NCBI RefSeq assembly: GCF_000420105.1
Contig: NZ_ATUH01000009.1
Span: 1-40,883, forward strand
Length of the DNA: 40,883 bases
Origin: Metamycoplasma orale ATCC 23714
GTDB lineage: Bacteria; Bacillota_I; Bacilli_A; Mycoplasmatales; Metamycoplasmataceae
Direction of reading: 5' to 3'
The translations under genes and the position numbers were made by a program. Each line of letters starts with the position of its first letter. Within the stretch, counting starts at the first letter, position 1. The notes under the pieces were generated by a model, which searched no databases, was not told the DNA's origin, and saw nothing but the letters and a program-made list of their open reading frames with translations. Positions 9,478 through 19,407 of this stretch are shown piece after piece.

Positions 9478-10728
9478 ATCAATATATGAAGTATCGAAAT
9501 GACCATTTAGATCATGAATATTTGAAGTACAAATTCATGCATCTTTATCAACTTTTTTAAGTTCTTCGAAGATTAAATCTTTTTCAAGATATAAGGCAAT
9601 AGTTTCAATCTTTCCAAATTGTCTATGATTGTATCCACTAATACCATAAAACACATTATATGAATGAATATATCCGGTAAGTTTTAAATGTTCAAAAATT
9701 TCTTCAATCTTGTTTGAATATATTTCAATTCTAACTTTCTTATATTTAGGATAATACTTATTAAGAATAAATGTATAAACAATCAAATAAACAAATGTAG
9801 CAACTAAACGAACAATAAATTGTTCTTCTCTTCAAGGTCTATAAGTATCAACAGTCATTTTAATGTTATTAGTTGATTCTAATGAACCAATAATTATTAC
9901 TGAGAATGCAATAAAACAAAGTGAAACATAAAATGTTGTTGAACCAACTGGTTTTTTCTTTTTAAATGCTATATAGTTAGAAATAATATTACTTCCACCA
10001 ATTGATCCACGTTGTTTATAAGCAATAACTGCAGCTACTCCTTCGAGTAACCCTCCTATTGCACCATAAACTAATGAAGGTCAAGTATTGCCATCTCACA
10101 CTGCACCTTGAATTCCTGTTCCATTATATAATCTTGTATATAAAGTCAAGTTTTTACCTACCTCATCAATGTTTGCAGAAAAGCTAGCATCTTTAACTTG
10201 TCAATATTTTAATACATCGCTTGGATCAGTTATATTAGTTCCAAAAGGAGTTCAATAACTATGTTTGCCATTAGGTTTATAAATAGTTATATGTTCATTA
10301 ATAAATTTAAGGATAGGATTTTTGCCACCATAATCTGAAAAAAGTAATTGTACTAAAAGTTGAAAAGCCATTCAATAAAAGGTTAATACCATAAACAACT
10401 TTGGATTCTTCTTTCAAAAAGCAAACATAAGTGGAATAGTAATTAAAACATATAGCAAACCAAAAAAGCTATTAGCTTGAGGAACTAAAAATGTAATTAT
10501 TTGTGCTAATGCAGTAGTTCCACTTGCAACACTAGATGCTTTGCTTAAAAAAGTTGCTATAGCAATGTTATATAAGAAAGCACTAATAAACATTCACAAA
10601 ATTTTCTTTGGTTCTTTTTTTCAAACATTTAATAAATTAATATTATTAGGATTCAAAATTTTTTCTAATTCTTTTTGTTTTTTAATTTTTTCTTCTTTCG
10701 ACAATTTTACTTTAGTTTTTTTATCCAT
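9475..10728 (-). CDS. YitT-family membrane protein, copy 3
   Basis: 417 residues with the same plan as copy 2: membrane segments from ILWMFISAFLYNIAIATFL, the long loop from DYGGKNPILKF to WDGNTWPS, core GGLLEGVAAVIAYKQRGSIG, and the DUF2179-type end (KKVRIEIYSNKIEEIFEHL). It starts three bases after the dnaB stop, and its ribosome binding site GGAGGGG lies inside the end of dnaB, so it is read from the dnaB transcript. The loop region is almost identical in DNA to copy 2 whereas flanking parts differ more, which suggests gene conversion. Function unknown beyond a membrane protein with a cytosolic regulatory-like domain. Confidence 0.84.
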
Positions 10729-10731
10729 TTA

Positions 10732-12198
10732 TTATTCCCCTCCTTTTTTCTTATGCAATATGGGTGCCGCTTCTTCAAAACTATTAAATGTACTAATAAA
10801 GTTAAAAGGGACTACACCAGTTGCACCTTGTCTATTTTTTGCAACAATCAAAGTTGTTTTAGATGCAGAAATATCATTAAGTGATTCACTAAATGTGTCT
10901 TCTGATTTTTCTTCTAAGCTTGTGCTACTTGTTTTTTCGAATTTTGAAGAATCATAATAATCTTTTCTATGTAAGAACATAACAACGTCAGCATCTTGTT
11001 CAATATTTCCTGATTCACGTAAATCTGATAAAACAGGTAATTTTCCTTCTCTTTTTTCAACATTTCTGTTTAATTGGCTTAATACTAATATTGGACATTC
11101 CAATTCCCTAGCTAGTTGTTTTAAAGATCTTGAAATCTTTCCAACTTCTAGTTGACGGTTTTCAGTTTTTGATTTATTACTATCATTAATTAATTGCAAA
11201 TAATCAATAATAACTAAATCAATATGTTTGGCACTATTAAAACGTTTACATAATGTCATAATATCTGAAATTGATAATGAAGCTTTATCGTTAAAATATA
11301 ATTCTCAATTATTCATAATGTTTAAGCCATGTCTAATATATTGTCAATCAGCAGCTTCTAAATCACCTGTCTTGAATTTAGATGCAGGAATTTTCGTTTG
11401 CATAGATAAAATTCTTTGAGTTAATTGAGAAGCAGACATTTCAAGAGAGAAAAATAAAACTGTCTTGCCTGAAATAGATTTATTGTCTTTAGAACTAAAA
11501 CTTTTTTGTACAACATTTTTTGCAATATTTAAAGCAAAAGCAGTTTTACCAACAGAAGGACGTGCTGCTAAAATAAGCATATCACCAGGGTTTGCACCTA
11601 AAATAAGTTTATCTAGTTCTGGATAGCCAAATTTTAGTGAGTTGTTTTCAACATTACGATTTTTAATTTTATTCATATATTCTTCAATTTGATTTTTAAC
11701 TTTTACATATCCTGAATTAACATCAGAAACGTTAATATTAATTAAATCTAGTTGCATTGAAGAAAGTAGTTCACTAATATCAAATGGTTCATTTTTGATT
11801 GTTTCACGATACTTTTTCATTAAATTTAAAAACGTTGAAGTTTTATATTGATCTAAAATTTTTTTATTATATGTTTCAATTTCACTAACATACCCAGCAG
11901 AAGTAATTAAAGTGTTGATATATTCAGGTAAATCATCAGTCGGTGAAAATTTAACGCTATCTTCTAGTTTATTTTCAAATAGATAACTTAAAAGTAAAGA
12001 TGGGTCTAATTTTTTAGAACCGTAATTAACATCAGCAATAGCCTTAAATAAAATTTGATTTTGCTTAAAGTAAAACATTTCGGGTTTTAAAACATCCCCG
12101 ACTTTTGTAAAAGTTTCAGGATTACGAATTAGTAAACCTAAAAGACTACATTCATTATTTTTTATCGATTTTTCAAATTCTTCAATATTTGTTGCCAT
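10732..12198 (-). CDS. dnaB: Replicative DNA helicase
   Basis: Hexameric 5'-3' helicase that unwinds DNA at the fork and recruits primase. The 488-residue length is typical. The N-terminal primase-binding domain starts with EFEKSIKNNECSLLGLLIRN. The RecA-like domain shows Walker A in ARPSVGKTAFALNIA (about residues 212-226), VLFFSLEMSASQLTQRIL (H1a region), Walker B in LVIIDYLQLI, LSQLNRNVEKREGKLPVLSD, and ESGNIEQDADVVMFLHRKDY near the end. Two adjacent ATGs (12201 and 12198) follow GGAGC; the second gives the better spacing and the usual N-terminus. A TGA tryptophan at about 11341 interrupts the frame in the standard code. Transcribed with YitT copy 3. Confidence 0.96.
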
Positions 12199-12324
12199 CA
12201 TGCTCCAATTTAACACAATAAACATAATAAATAGCACTAACTATTTATTATGTATGGGTATCACTTAATTTATACTTATTTTATTATATATTATTTTTAA
12301 TGAAATATATCGACATTAAAAAAC

Positions 12325-12342
12325 CTGCCACGATATTGGCAG
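12325..12342 (-). terminator. Terminator after rplI
   Basis: On - the sequence reads CTGCCA, a six-base loop, TGGCAG, then GTTTTTTAATG. It lies 18 bases after the rplI stop and separates engB-gdpP-rplI from dnaB. Confidence 0.85.
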
Positions 12343-12359
12343 ATTAATTTTTTCAATAA

Positions 12360-12797
12360 CTATTTTTCTTCGATAATTTCAACTTTTATTTTTGCAATTA
12401 CTTCTGGCAATAATTTAACTTCAACATAATGAAGTCCAAAAGTATTCAAATTAATTTTTTCTAATGAATTTTTAGGAACTTTTAAATTTAATTTTTGTAA
12501 TTCTTTTTCGATTGCAGTTGGAGTAATATTACCATGTACAATGTTTCCATTAGATTTAAGTGAAAACTTTAAAATTAATTTTTCAAGTTCTTTTTTAAAA
12601 ACTTGTGCTTTTTCAATTTCATGTTGTTTATTAATTTGGATGTGCTCAATAACCCTGTCTAAGTTTGCTATAGTTTGTTTATTTACAGGTTGAGCATATC
12701 CTTGTTTAATTAAAAAGTTTTTTCCATATCCATCTGATACTTCAACAATTTGATTAACTTTATAATTTTGAAATGGTTTAATTATTATTACTTTCAT
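12360..12797 (-). CDS. rplI: Ribosomal protein bL9
   Basis: 145 residues, the normal length for bL9. The N-terminal rRNA-binding domain has MKVIIIKPFQ, VSDGYGKNFLIKQGYAQPV (the conserved GYxRNFLxPxGxA motif in mycoplasma form). A long connecting helix rich in Lys and Glu (KQHEIEKAQVFKKELEKL) joins it to the C-terminal domain ending in VEVKLLPEVIAKIKVEII. Its start lies inside the 3' end of gdpP (20-base overlap), so the two are translationally coupled, an order (gdpP-rplI-dnaB) common in Firmicutes. The terminator at 12325-12342 follows. Confidence 0.95.
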   Translation of the reverse strand: MKVIIIKPFQNYKVNQIVEVSDGYGKNFLIKQGYAQPVNKQTIANLDRVIEHIQINKQHEIEKAQVFKKELEKLILKFSLKSNGNIVHGNITPTAIEKELQKLNLKVPKNSLEKINLNTFGLHYVEVKLLPEVIAKIKVEIIEEK

Positions 12798-14745
12798 TTT
12801 TTACACTCACTATTGCTTGTTTAATATTATCAACAAATACTGCTAAAGGTTCAGTACTTTCAGCAGCGGCAGATCCAAAGTGTCCACCGCCATTAACCGC
12901 TTCAGCAATTATTTGCACATTAGTATTAATACCACGAGCAGATAATTTATATCTATTTGTTCCTTGTAGTTTAGCAACAACAAAAGCTGCTTTTCTACCT
13001 TCAACCCTTAATATTTCATCAGCTGCAATGGCAATAATATCATTCGAAACTTCAATGTCTCTATAAGCCAAGAAATATCCTGGTTTTATTTCATAAATAT
13101 TTGAATTTAATAATTTGACTTTATTATAAATGTCTTCAGACATTTTTAAACTTACTATAGATTTTTCAGCGCTTGCGCCTCATTCTTCTAATAATGAACA
13201 TGCATAAAATGTTTTAGAAGAGGTGTGTTTTTGAAATATGCTTGTATCTAAATAAATACCGTCTAATAAAAGTTGAGCCACTAAAGGTGTTATCTTTGAT
13301 TTTAAGTTTGATAAAGCTATTATCTCAGTAATTATTTCAGACGCTGAAGAAGCTTGTGAATCTATATAAGTATAATGTTGTAATGCAAATTGCGGTTGTT
13401 TAGCAACTCTATGGTGATCTATTACAATAACATTATTTTTATTGATATCTTTAAATGCTTGTTTATTTTCAATTCTGTTCTCATCTGCAATATCAACTAA
13501 AACTACTAATGTTTCTAGCCCATTAAACGATGTTGCAACACGAGGATTTATAAATATTAAATTCTTTTGCATACCAAAAACTTTTTCAACTTGTCTAAGT
13601 CCTGTATCATCAAAATTAATATTTTGAATATAAGCTTCTTTATTAAATATTTTAGCTAATGTATAAATTGCGTATGCTGAACCAATAGCATCAAGGTCAG
13701 CATTTTGGTGACCATATACAATAACCTTACTAATTTCTTTTGAACTTAACTTATTAATTAAGTTTTGCGCTATTAAATTAACGGATGTTCTAGAAATATT
13801 AACTTTTATTTCTGAAACAGAACCATAGTGTCTTGATGCTTGCTCTTTGGTTATAACGGTTGTTTGATTACCACCACGTGTTTGAGATTGCAATAAGGCT
13901 TCTTTTGCTAATAATGATAGATCATCATATTTAAGAATACCATAAGCAAAACCTGTTGATAAAGTAAGAACATTGTCTGGAATAGTTTTTTTAGGATCTA
14001 AGTTTTCAAAAAACTTAAATTGAAGTTTTTCGAAAAGATCTAATGTTTCTTGTGTAGTTAATAAGAAATATTTTCCATTTTCATATTGACGATAAATTAA
14101 ATCGTATTTTTTAGCTAAATTTTCTAAAACTCCAAGAACCAAAGAATATACTTTAAATAGTTCGTCTTCAGTCATTGTAGATTGAAGTAAATTAATATTA
14201 TCAATATTAAGTTCACCAAAAACAATTCTTTGATTTTTGTAATCTTTCATTAGTCTATTACTGATAGTAGCATCTTTCATAACTACTAAATTTCTTTCTA
14301 ATGAAATATGAACTTCATAGTTTAAATTATTTTTTTCAAAATCAAAATCTAAGTTTTCACCAGTTCAATTAGTAATGTTGAAAAAAGTTTTAATATTTTT
14401 GCCAATAATTGAACGTGAAAATCTATTTTCAATAAAATTAGAAATTCAAATTATAGTACCATCATCTAAAAATGCAATGGCTCCCATACCATATTTACTT
14501 ACTTCTCTTTCAATATAATAATTAACAGTTTCATTAGCAATTAAATTGTATTTAATATAACGTTTAATTGATAAAATACAAATTGTAGATAAAATGATAA
14601 GTCATAAGACATATATAATTGAAAGAATTAAAGGAAAGTTAGGTTGTTTAATTTTTATTAATAAAATAACAAAAATTATTGTCGGTATTAAAAATAGGGC
14701 AATAAGTTGTGAAATTACTATAGCTAATTGTTTGTTCTTTTTCAT
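12778..14745 (-). CDS. gdpP: Cyclic-di-AMP phosphodiesterase GdpP
   Basis: Membrane-bound DHH-DHHA1 phosphodiesterase that hydrolyses c-di-AMP; 655 residues as in the family. Order: two N-terminal membrane segments (about 8-28 and 38-58), a PAS-like region (YGMGAIAFLDDGTIIW near 90), a degenerate GGDEF region in which YENGKYFLLTT replaces the GGDEF signature, and then the catalytic part. DHH motifs are GHQNADLDAIGSA near 350, VLVDIAD, VIDHHR near 445 and DSQASSASE. DHHA1 carries GGGHFGSAAA near 610. All metal-ligand motifs are present, so it should be active. In-frame TGA tryptophans occur in the N-terminal 150 residues and near 13177. The start is the ATG at 14745; the coding sequence overlaps rplI by 20 bases. 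Confidence 0.94.
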
Positions 14746-14803
14746 ATTAATAATTATATTAAAAAATACATTTTAATTTTAAAGCAATTAAATTTACATT
14801 TAA

Positions 14804-15358
14804 TTACAAAATATCAAATGCTTCTTTAAATTCTTTACCACCTTTATTTTTAGTTGAAGAAATAAAAAAATATTTAGCATTAGGTCATAACTCTTTAACT
14901 TGTTTTTCAATATTATATTTTTGTGATTGATTGGCTTTATCATATTTAGTAAATACATAATTTACTTCGTATCCCATTTCGATTAAATATTGAATCATTT
15001 CCAAATCAATTGCACTAAATCCAACTTTACAATCAATTAAAAGAAAAATATTTTTTTGATTTGGGTTTTGTCTAAAATAAACATCAATAATACCGTTAAT
15101 TTTATCTTGATCTTTTTTTGACATATTTGCAAAACCATACCCGGGTAAATCCACAATAACTTTTTCATTGTTTGTTAAAAAGTAGTTAATTACTTTTGTT
15201 CTTCCAGGCGTTGAAGAAGTATTTGCAACTTTCGAAGAAGCTAAATAATTAATGAATGAAGATTTACCTACATTAGATCTTCCCCAAAATACATATTCTT
15301 CTTTATCGTGATTAAGTCAACTATCTTGGCTAGTTGCTCCTTTAATAAATTTTCACAT
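14804..15358 (-). CDS. engB: Ribosome biogenesis GTPase (YihA/YsxC/EngB)
   Basis: GTPase needed for large-subunit assembly; 184 residues, as usual for the family. Motifs: G1 GRSNVGKSSFIN near residue 27, the TPGRTKVINYF switch I (G2), DLPGYGFA (G3), FTKYDKAN (TKxD, G4), and SS in FISSTKNKGG (G5). The start ATG is followed at once by TGA (Trp), so the protein begins Met-Trp-Lys and would be invisible to a standard-code gene finder. AAGGAA lies 10 bases upstream. The terminator of the ribosomal operon (15393-15420) lies just upstream, so it has its own promoter and probably runs on into gdpP 58 bases later. Confidence 0.95.
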
Positions 15359-15392
15359 TTTAATTTATTCCTTTATTTATATATGTAATAAA

Positions 15393-15420
15393 AAAGATAT
15401 TACATAATAGTAATATCTTT
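15393..15420 (-). terminator. Terminator of the rpsF-ssb-rpsR operon
   Basis: AAAGATATTAC (15393-15403) and GTAATATCTTT (15410-15420) form a perfect 11-bp stem. On - it runs into TTTTTTATTAC. It lies 11 bases after the rpsR stop. Confidence 0.85.
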
Positions 15421-15430
15421 ATATTATAAA

Positions 15431-15937
15431 TTATTTTTCTTTTGTAGAAGAAGCTTTTTTAGTTTCTTTAACTTCTTTAGTAGCAGTAGTTTTTTTAGTT
15501 GATGGTTTAGTAGCTACTTTTTTAGCTTCAACTTTTTCTTCTGCAACTTTTTCTTCTTTTACTTCTTTGTTAGATTCGAAAGATTTATTTTCTTCTCTAT
15601 CTTTATTGAAGTTTTTATATCCTTCTCTTTTTTCGTCTTTATTATAAACTTTTTTAAATTTTTCAATAATTGAAGCAGGAATTGGTCCAGAGAAAGGAAT
15701 AATTCCTACATATCTTGCTCTTTTGATTGCTAATGAAACTGCTCTTTGGTGTTTAGCACAAGTACCTGTAATTCTTGAAGACATAATTTTGCCTTGCATA
15801 TTAATTAAACGAATATATTGAGATTCGTCTTTATAATCAATATAATTTGTAGGAGCTTTGCTTAAACAAAATGTACATGGACGTTTACGTTGAAATAGTT
15901 TTTTAGTTGAACCTGAAAATTGTTTTTGTTGAACCAT
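15431..15937 (-). CDS. rpsR: Ribosomal protein bS18 with long Lys/Glu-rich tail
   Basis: The first ~90 residues are bS18: RKRPCTFCLSKAP, DYKDESQYIRLINMQGKIM, SRITGTCAKHQRAVSLAIKR and ARYVGIIPF. CTFC and CAKH would make the zinc-binding form. The protein is 168 residues, about twice the usual 75-100, because of a C-terminal low-complexity extension rich in Lys, Glu and Thr (EEKVAEEKVEAKKVATK and similar). The ATG at 15937 follows AGGAAAAATT. An ATG seven codons earlier lies within the end of ssb and lacks a suitable ribosome binding site. bS18 pairs with bS6 in the platform of the 30S subunit; bS6 here has a similar tail. Confidence 0.94.
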   Translation of the reverse strand: MVQQKQFSGSTKKLFQRKRPCTFCLSKAPTNYIDYKDESQYIRLINMQGKIMSSRITGTCAKHQRAVSLAIKRARYVGIIPFSGPIPASIIEKFKKVYNKDEKREGYKNFNKDREENKSFESNKEVKEEKVAEEKVEAKKVATKPSTKKTTATKEVKETKKASSTKEK

Positions 15938-15945
15938 AATTTTTC

Positions 15946-16404
15946 CTATTCTTCTCATTCTAAATCATTAAATGAATTATTAGTTTCATCATTATTAGAA
16001 TTAGATTTTTTTGAATTATTAGTTTTAATTTCGCCAGTGTTAGGAATATTAAATTCTTGTGAATTTGAATTTCTTCTTAATTGAGCTGCTGCTTTAGATT
16101 CAAGTGGAGAAGTTCTATCAACTATAACTGAATAAGTTGTAATAGCTTCGCCATCTTTATTAGTCATTCTACTTGATTGCAATGAACCTTCAACAGAAAC
16201 CAATAAACCTTTTTCATAATATTTAGAAATATAATCTGCGCTACCTCTAAATGCTACACAAGGAATAAAATCTGTTATTCTTTGATTGTTTGCATCAGTA
16301 TATGGTCTATCAATAGCAAGTGTAAATCTTGCATATGAACCATTTCCTGCACCCCCTATTGTTGGAGCAGAAGTTAAACGACCTATTAATAATACTTTAT
16401 TCAT
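15946..16404 (-). CDS. ssb: Single-stranded DNA-binding protein
   Basis: 152 residues with an N-terminal OB fold: MNKVLLIGRLTSAPTI, YARFTLAIDRPY, DFIPCVAFRGSADYISKYY, KGLLVSVEGSLQSSR and TYSVIVDR. A disordered Asn/Ser-rich linker follows. Read in code 4 the protein continues through a TGA to end NDLEWEE before TAG at 15946. This acidic, aromatic tip takes the place of the usual DDDIPF tail that recruits partner proteins; a standard-code reading would cut it off. The gene lies between rpsF and rpsR, the classical order. Its stop is eight bases before the rpsR start, and AAAGGAAAAAT precedes its own ATG. Confidence 0.95.
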
Positions 16405-16438
16405 ATTTTTCCTTTCACTAGTTTATTAAATTAATAAA

Positions 16439-16957
16439 CTATTTATCTTTTTTAACTGTTATTTTTTTAGTTTCAACTTTTTCTTCTTTTTTAACTACTC
16501 TTTTAACGATTTTCTTTTCGCCAGCTTCTACATTTGTTTTTGCTTCACCATTTTCTTTTTTAACAAATGGTTTTTTAACACCATCATTTGTAGCGTGTTC
16601 TTTATTATCAAAATGAGCTCTGTTTGAATTTTGATTTCTATTATTAAACTTATGAAACTTTTGGAATTTCTTAGGTTTCATATTTTTTTCAGTGTCTAAG
16701 TTAATAATTAAATATCTTAAAACACTTTTATTGATGTTTAATTTTCTAACAAGTTCAGCAATTAATGAATTGTCAGCTTTAACATTAAGTAAATAATAAT
16801 TTACACGAGTTTGTTTTTTGATAGGATATGCTAATTCGTTTCTTTCTAATTTAACTAATTTAGCATCTTTTAATTTTAAAGAAGTTAAGATAATTTCTTT
16901 AAGCTTGTCTTCTGAAGATTCTAATTTTGTTAGAATCATAATTTCGTAATTTGACAT
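16439..16957 (-). CDS. rpsF: Ribosomal protein bS6 with long Lys/Glu-rich tail
   Basis: The first ~95 residues are bS6: MSNYEIMILTKL, LAYPIKKQTRVNYYLLNV and NINKSVLRYLIINLD. The product is 172 residues because of a charged, Lys/Asn/Glu/Val-rich C-terminal extension of ~75 residues (ends KKITVKKDK). First gene of the rpsF-ssb-rpsR operon. AAAAGGAG precedes the ATG by five bases and is part of a leader structure (16962-16997) that can pair it away, fitting autogenous control by the bS6:bS18 complex known from other bacteria. Confidence 0.95.
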   Translation of the reverse strand: MSNYEIMILTKLESSEDKLKEIILTSLKLKDAKLVKLERNELAYPIKKQTRVNYYLLNVKADNSLIAELVRKLNINKSVLRYLIINLDTEKNMKPKKFQKFHKFNNRNQNSNRAHFDNKEHATNDGVKKPFVKKENGEAKTNVEAGEKKIVKRVVKKEEKVETKKITVKKDK

Positions 16958-16961
16958 TTAT

Positions 16962-16999
16962 CTCCTTTTGGACATTTGAGCCTTATAGGCTAAGGAGTC
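16962..16999 (-). promoter_or_regulatory. rpsF leader with sequestered Shine-Dalgarno (candidate S6:S18 regulatory RNA)
   Basis: On the mRNA (minus strand), CUCCUU (16992-16997) is perfectly complementary to the rpsF Shine-Dalgarno AAGGAG (16962-16967). Directly inside it AGCC (16988-16991) pairs with GGCU (16979-16982) around UAUAA. The result is a coaxial 6+4 bp stem with an 11-base bulge, CAAAUGUCCAA, on the 3' side. An rpsF leader bound by the S6:S18 dimer is known in many bacteria and also uses an asymmetric bulge. The match here is structural, and I do not see the full CCG consensus. Confidence 0.5.
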
Positions 17000-17155
17000 T
17001 TTTCCTTGTTAAAACATTTTTTAACATTTATTATTTTACATTATTTTGATTTAATTTTAAAAATTAAAAAAAATAAGGTTTTTTTATATTCTTATGTTTA
17101 ATCTCTTTTATCTAATAATAAAGTTTTTTTATATCTAATTATCAAATATTAAAAA

Positions 17156-17174
17156 CCTCACATCATATGTGAGG
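17156..17174 (-). terminator. Terminator of the P37-P29-P69 transporter operon
   Basis: CCTCACAT (17156-17163) and ATGTGAGG (17167-17174) form a perfect 8-bp stem with a CAT loop. On - it is followed by TTTTTAATATTTG. It lies seven bases after the permease stop. Confidence 0.9.
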
Positions 17175-17181
17175 TCATTAA

Positions 17182-19407
17182 TTAAGAAACAAAAGAAAAT
17201 TGTTTATTTGCATTACTATTAAAATATTCTTCGTATTTTTCTTCAATGCACTTATGAATAAATTTTGTTTTTGCTATAAATTGATATGGTTTAAATGATT
17301 TATTTATTGAATCTTTAATTTCAGTTAAAACTTCTTGTTTAAGTTTTTTTCAATTTATTTCATTTTTTATATTTTTGATTTCAAATTTTAAGGTTTTTAA
17401 ATATAGTTCCTTATTTACATAAAGTTGATTATATTCTTCAAAATTGGGAAGCAATTTGTTATTTGATAAATAATAATTTAATAAAGCTAGTTTTTCGTAT
17501 TTGTGTTTTGCTAATATATATTTTGCAAACTTAAAATCATAATTAAACTTTTCATTGTTTGTTTTACAAATAGCTAAAGTTTTAATAAACAATTTACGCT
17601 TAGCTATTTTCTTAAATCAAACATCTTCTTTAAAAAAGTATCCCGTCATTAGTTTTGAACGTATTAAGTTTGAAATTTGTTCTAATATTAAAAGGATAAC
17701 AATTGTAAATAATAAATATGAAGCTAACTTATCTCAGTTATTTGGATCAGTTGAATAAATTTGAATTTGAAATCCAAATGAACTTGCTCCAACAAACCCT
17801 AAGACAACGGTACTTTTGAAATTAATTTCTATTCTATATAAGAAGTTTGAAACAACTTGAGGAAATATACTTCTAATAACTCCATATCTAATTTTTTGGA
17901 ATCATGAAGCTCCTAAAGCATCAAGTGATTCAAATACTTTTCTTGGTATTTTTTCAACTGATTCCATAATTAGTTTTCCCAACATTCCTATGGAATGTAT
18001 ACCAAGTGCTAAAACTGAAGCAAAAATAATTGAGTCTTTTTGCATTAATAAAAATAAAGCCACAAATGTAAATGGAGGAATTGCTCTTAAGATTATAATT
18101 AACATTTTAAAAGGATAGCAAGCATATTTATTAACATTTCTAGCAGCCATAATACCAATTATTAAAGCAAATACTATTCCAACTACTGAAGAAGCTAGAG
18201 CAACAAAAAATGCTTGAAAACCAGTAGTTATTGGGTTTGTTTTAGAATTCTTTAATGGCATTAAAAATAAATTCCAATCAGGGCTAAATAATTTTTTCAT
18301 ACCATTTTTGAAAAAATTTAATTTAACTTTATTAGCAATTTTCCATTCTATTTGAGTTGCTATGGTGACTATTACCAGCGCAATCAATGCTATTCAAAAT
18401 ACAATTTTTCAAATATAAATTTTTGGCCTTTGTTTTTTAAGACTTTCAATTTGTTTATTCAATGGAAGTTTTTCATCTATTGTTGGATGCTTTGGCGTGT
18501 ATTCCAAAAAATATTTTTTAATTACAAAATTAAATACTTCTAATAAAGTCATAAAGGCTATTAAAGTTCAAAGTGCTATTGACAAATGAGAAAAGTTATT
18601 AGTTGTAGCATATTGATCTGTTAAAAGAGTACCAATAGTTTCAATGCCGACAACTGAAAGAATAGCTGCAAATCTTACAACCATTTCAAATGAATATAAT
18701 CCATATGAAACTATTCTTTTAATTAAATATGGCAAGATAGAATTATTAAATGCAATGATTTTATTATTGCCAAATGCTTGAATAGCATTATAGGTACTAA
18801 AATCATATGTATCTAAATCCTCATATAATCATTTAGTCATAAGAGAAGCAATAAAGAATGCAATAGTAATTGTTGCAGCTAAACTTTTTGACAAAACAAA
18901 GTAAAACATAAAAGCAAATACTATAGGAGGAACTGATCTAAAAATAGACATTATTATTCTAAAGGGCATATAAATAAATTTGTTTTTAATAAAGTTTTTA
19001 GAGGACAATAATGCCAAAGGAACTGAAATTAAAATACCTAGTAAAGTTCCTAAGATAGAATATGAAATTGTAGTTCATAAATACTTTAAACTTCTTTGAA
19101 AAGTTTCAGCAGGGCTAAAAGTAGCACCCCCTATTTGAATTGTCTTATATTCAAAAAAGTGTTTTAAACTATTTTGAAAATGCTTAAAGTTTTGAAAGTC
19201 TGGTTTAATTAAAACAAATATTAAAACTACAATAATTGAAAATAAAAGTCAACCGAATATTTTTAATCAAGGGAATTTTTTAACAACTTTTTGGTTATTT
19301 ATATCAATAAATTTGGGATTAAAATAATTAACTAATTTATCAAAAAATAAATTTTGTTTAATGGCTAACTTTTTGACTTTGTCATTAATATTAGAAGTAT
19401 CTAACAT
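17182..19407 (-). CDS. ABC transporter permease, double PhnE-like (P69 type)
   Basis: 741 residues containing two permease domains in tandem. The first EAA-type loop is near residue 150 (IFRSVPPIVFAF). The second is near 440 (ILRAIPPFTFVALF) followed by HSIGMLGKLIMES and LDALGASWFQKIRYGV. Each half has about five or six membrane segments, and the C-terminal ~130 residues (after KLFIKTLAICK) form a charged cytosolic extension. This is the membrane part of the P37-P29-P69 system of mycoplasmas, annotated as phosphonate-type; P37 homologues bind thiamine pyrophosphate, so a thiamine compound is the likely cargo. The ATG overlaps the P29 stop (TAATG). Many TGA tryptophans break the frame in the standard code, so only pieces would be found there. 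Confidence 0.88.

Noticed and set aside
11228-11419. Short + strand frame inside dnaB
   Set aside because: Antisense of the helicase core; no supporting signals.
15938-15958. Earlier in-frame ATG for rpsR (seven codons upstream)
   Set aside because: It overlaps the end of ssb, has no ribosome binding site, and the family starts near the later ATG, which has AGGAAA.
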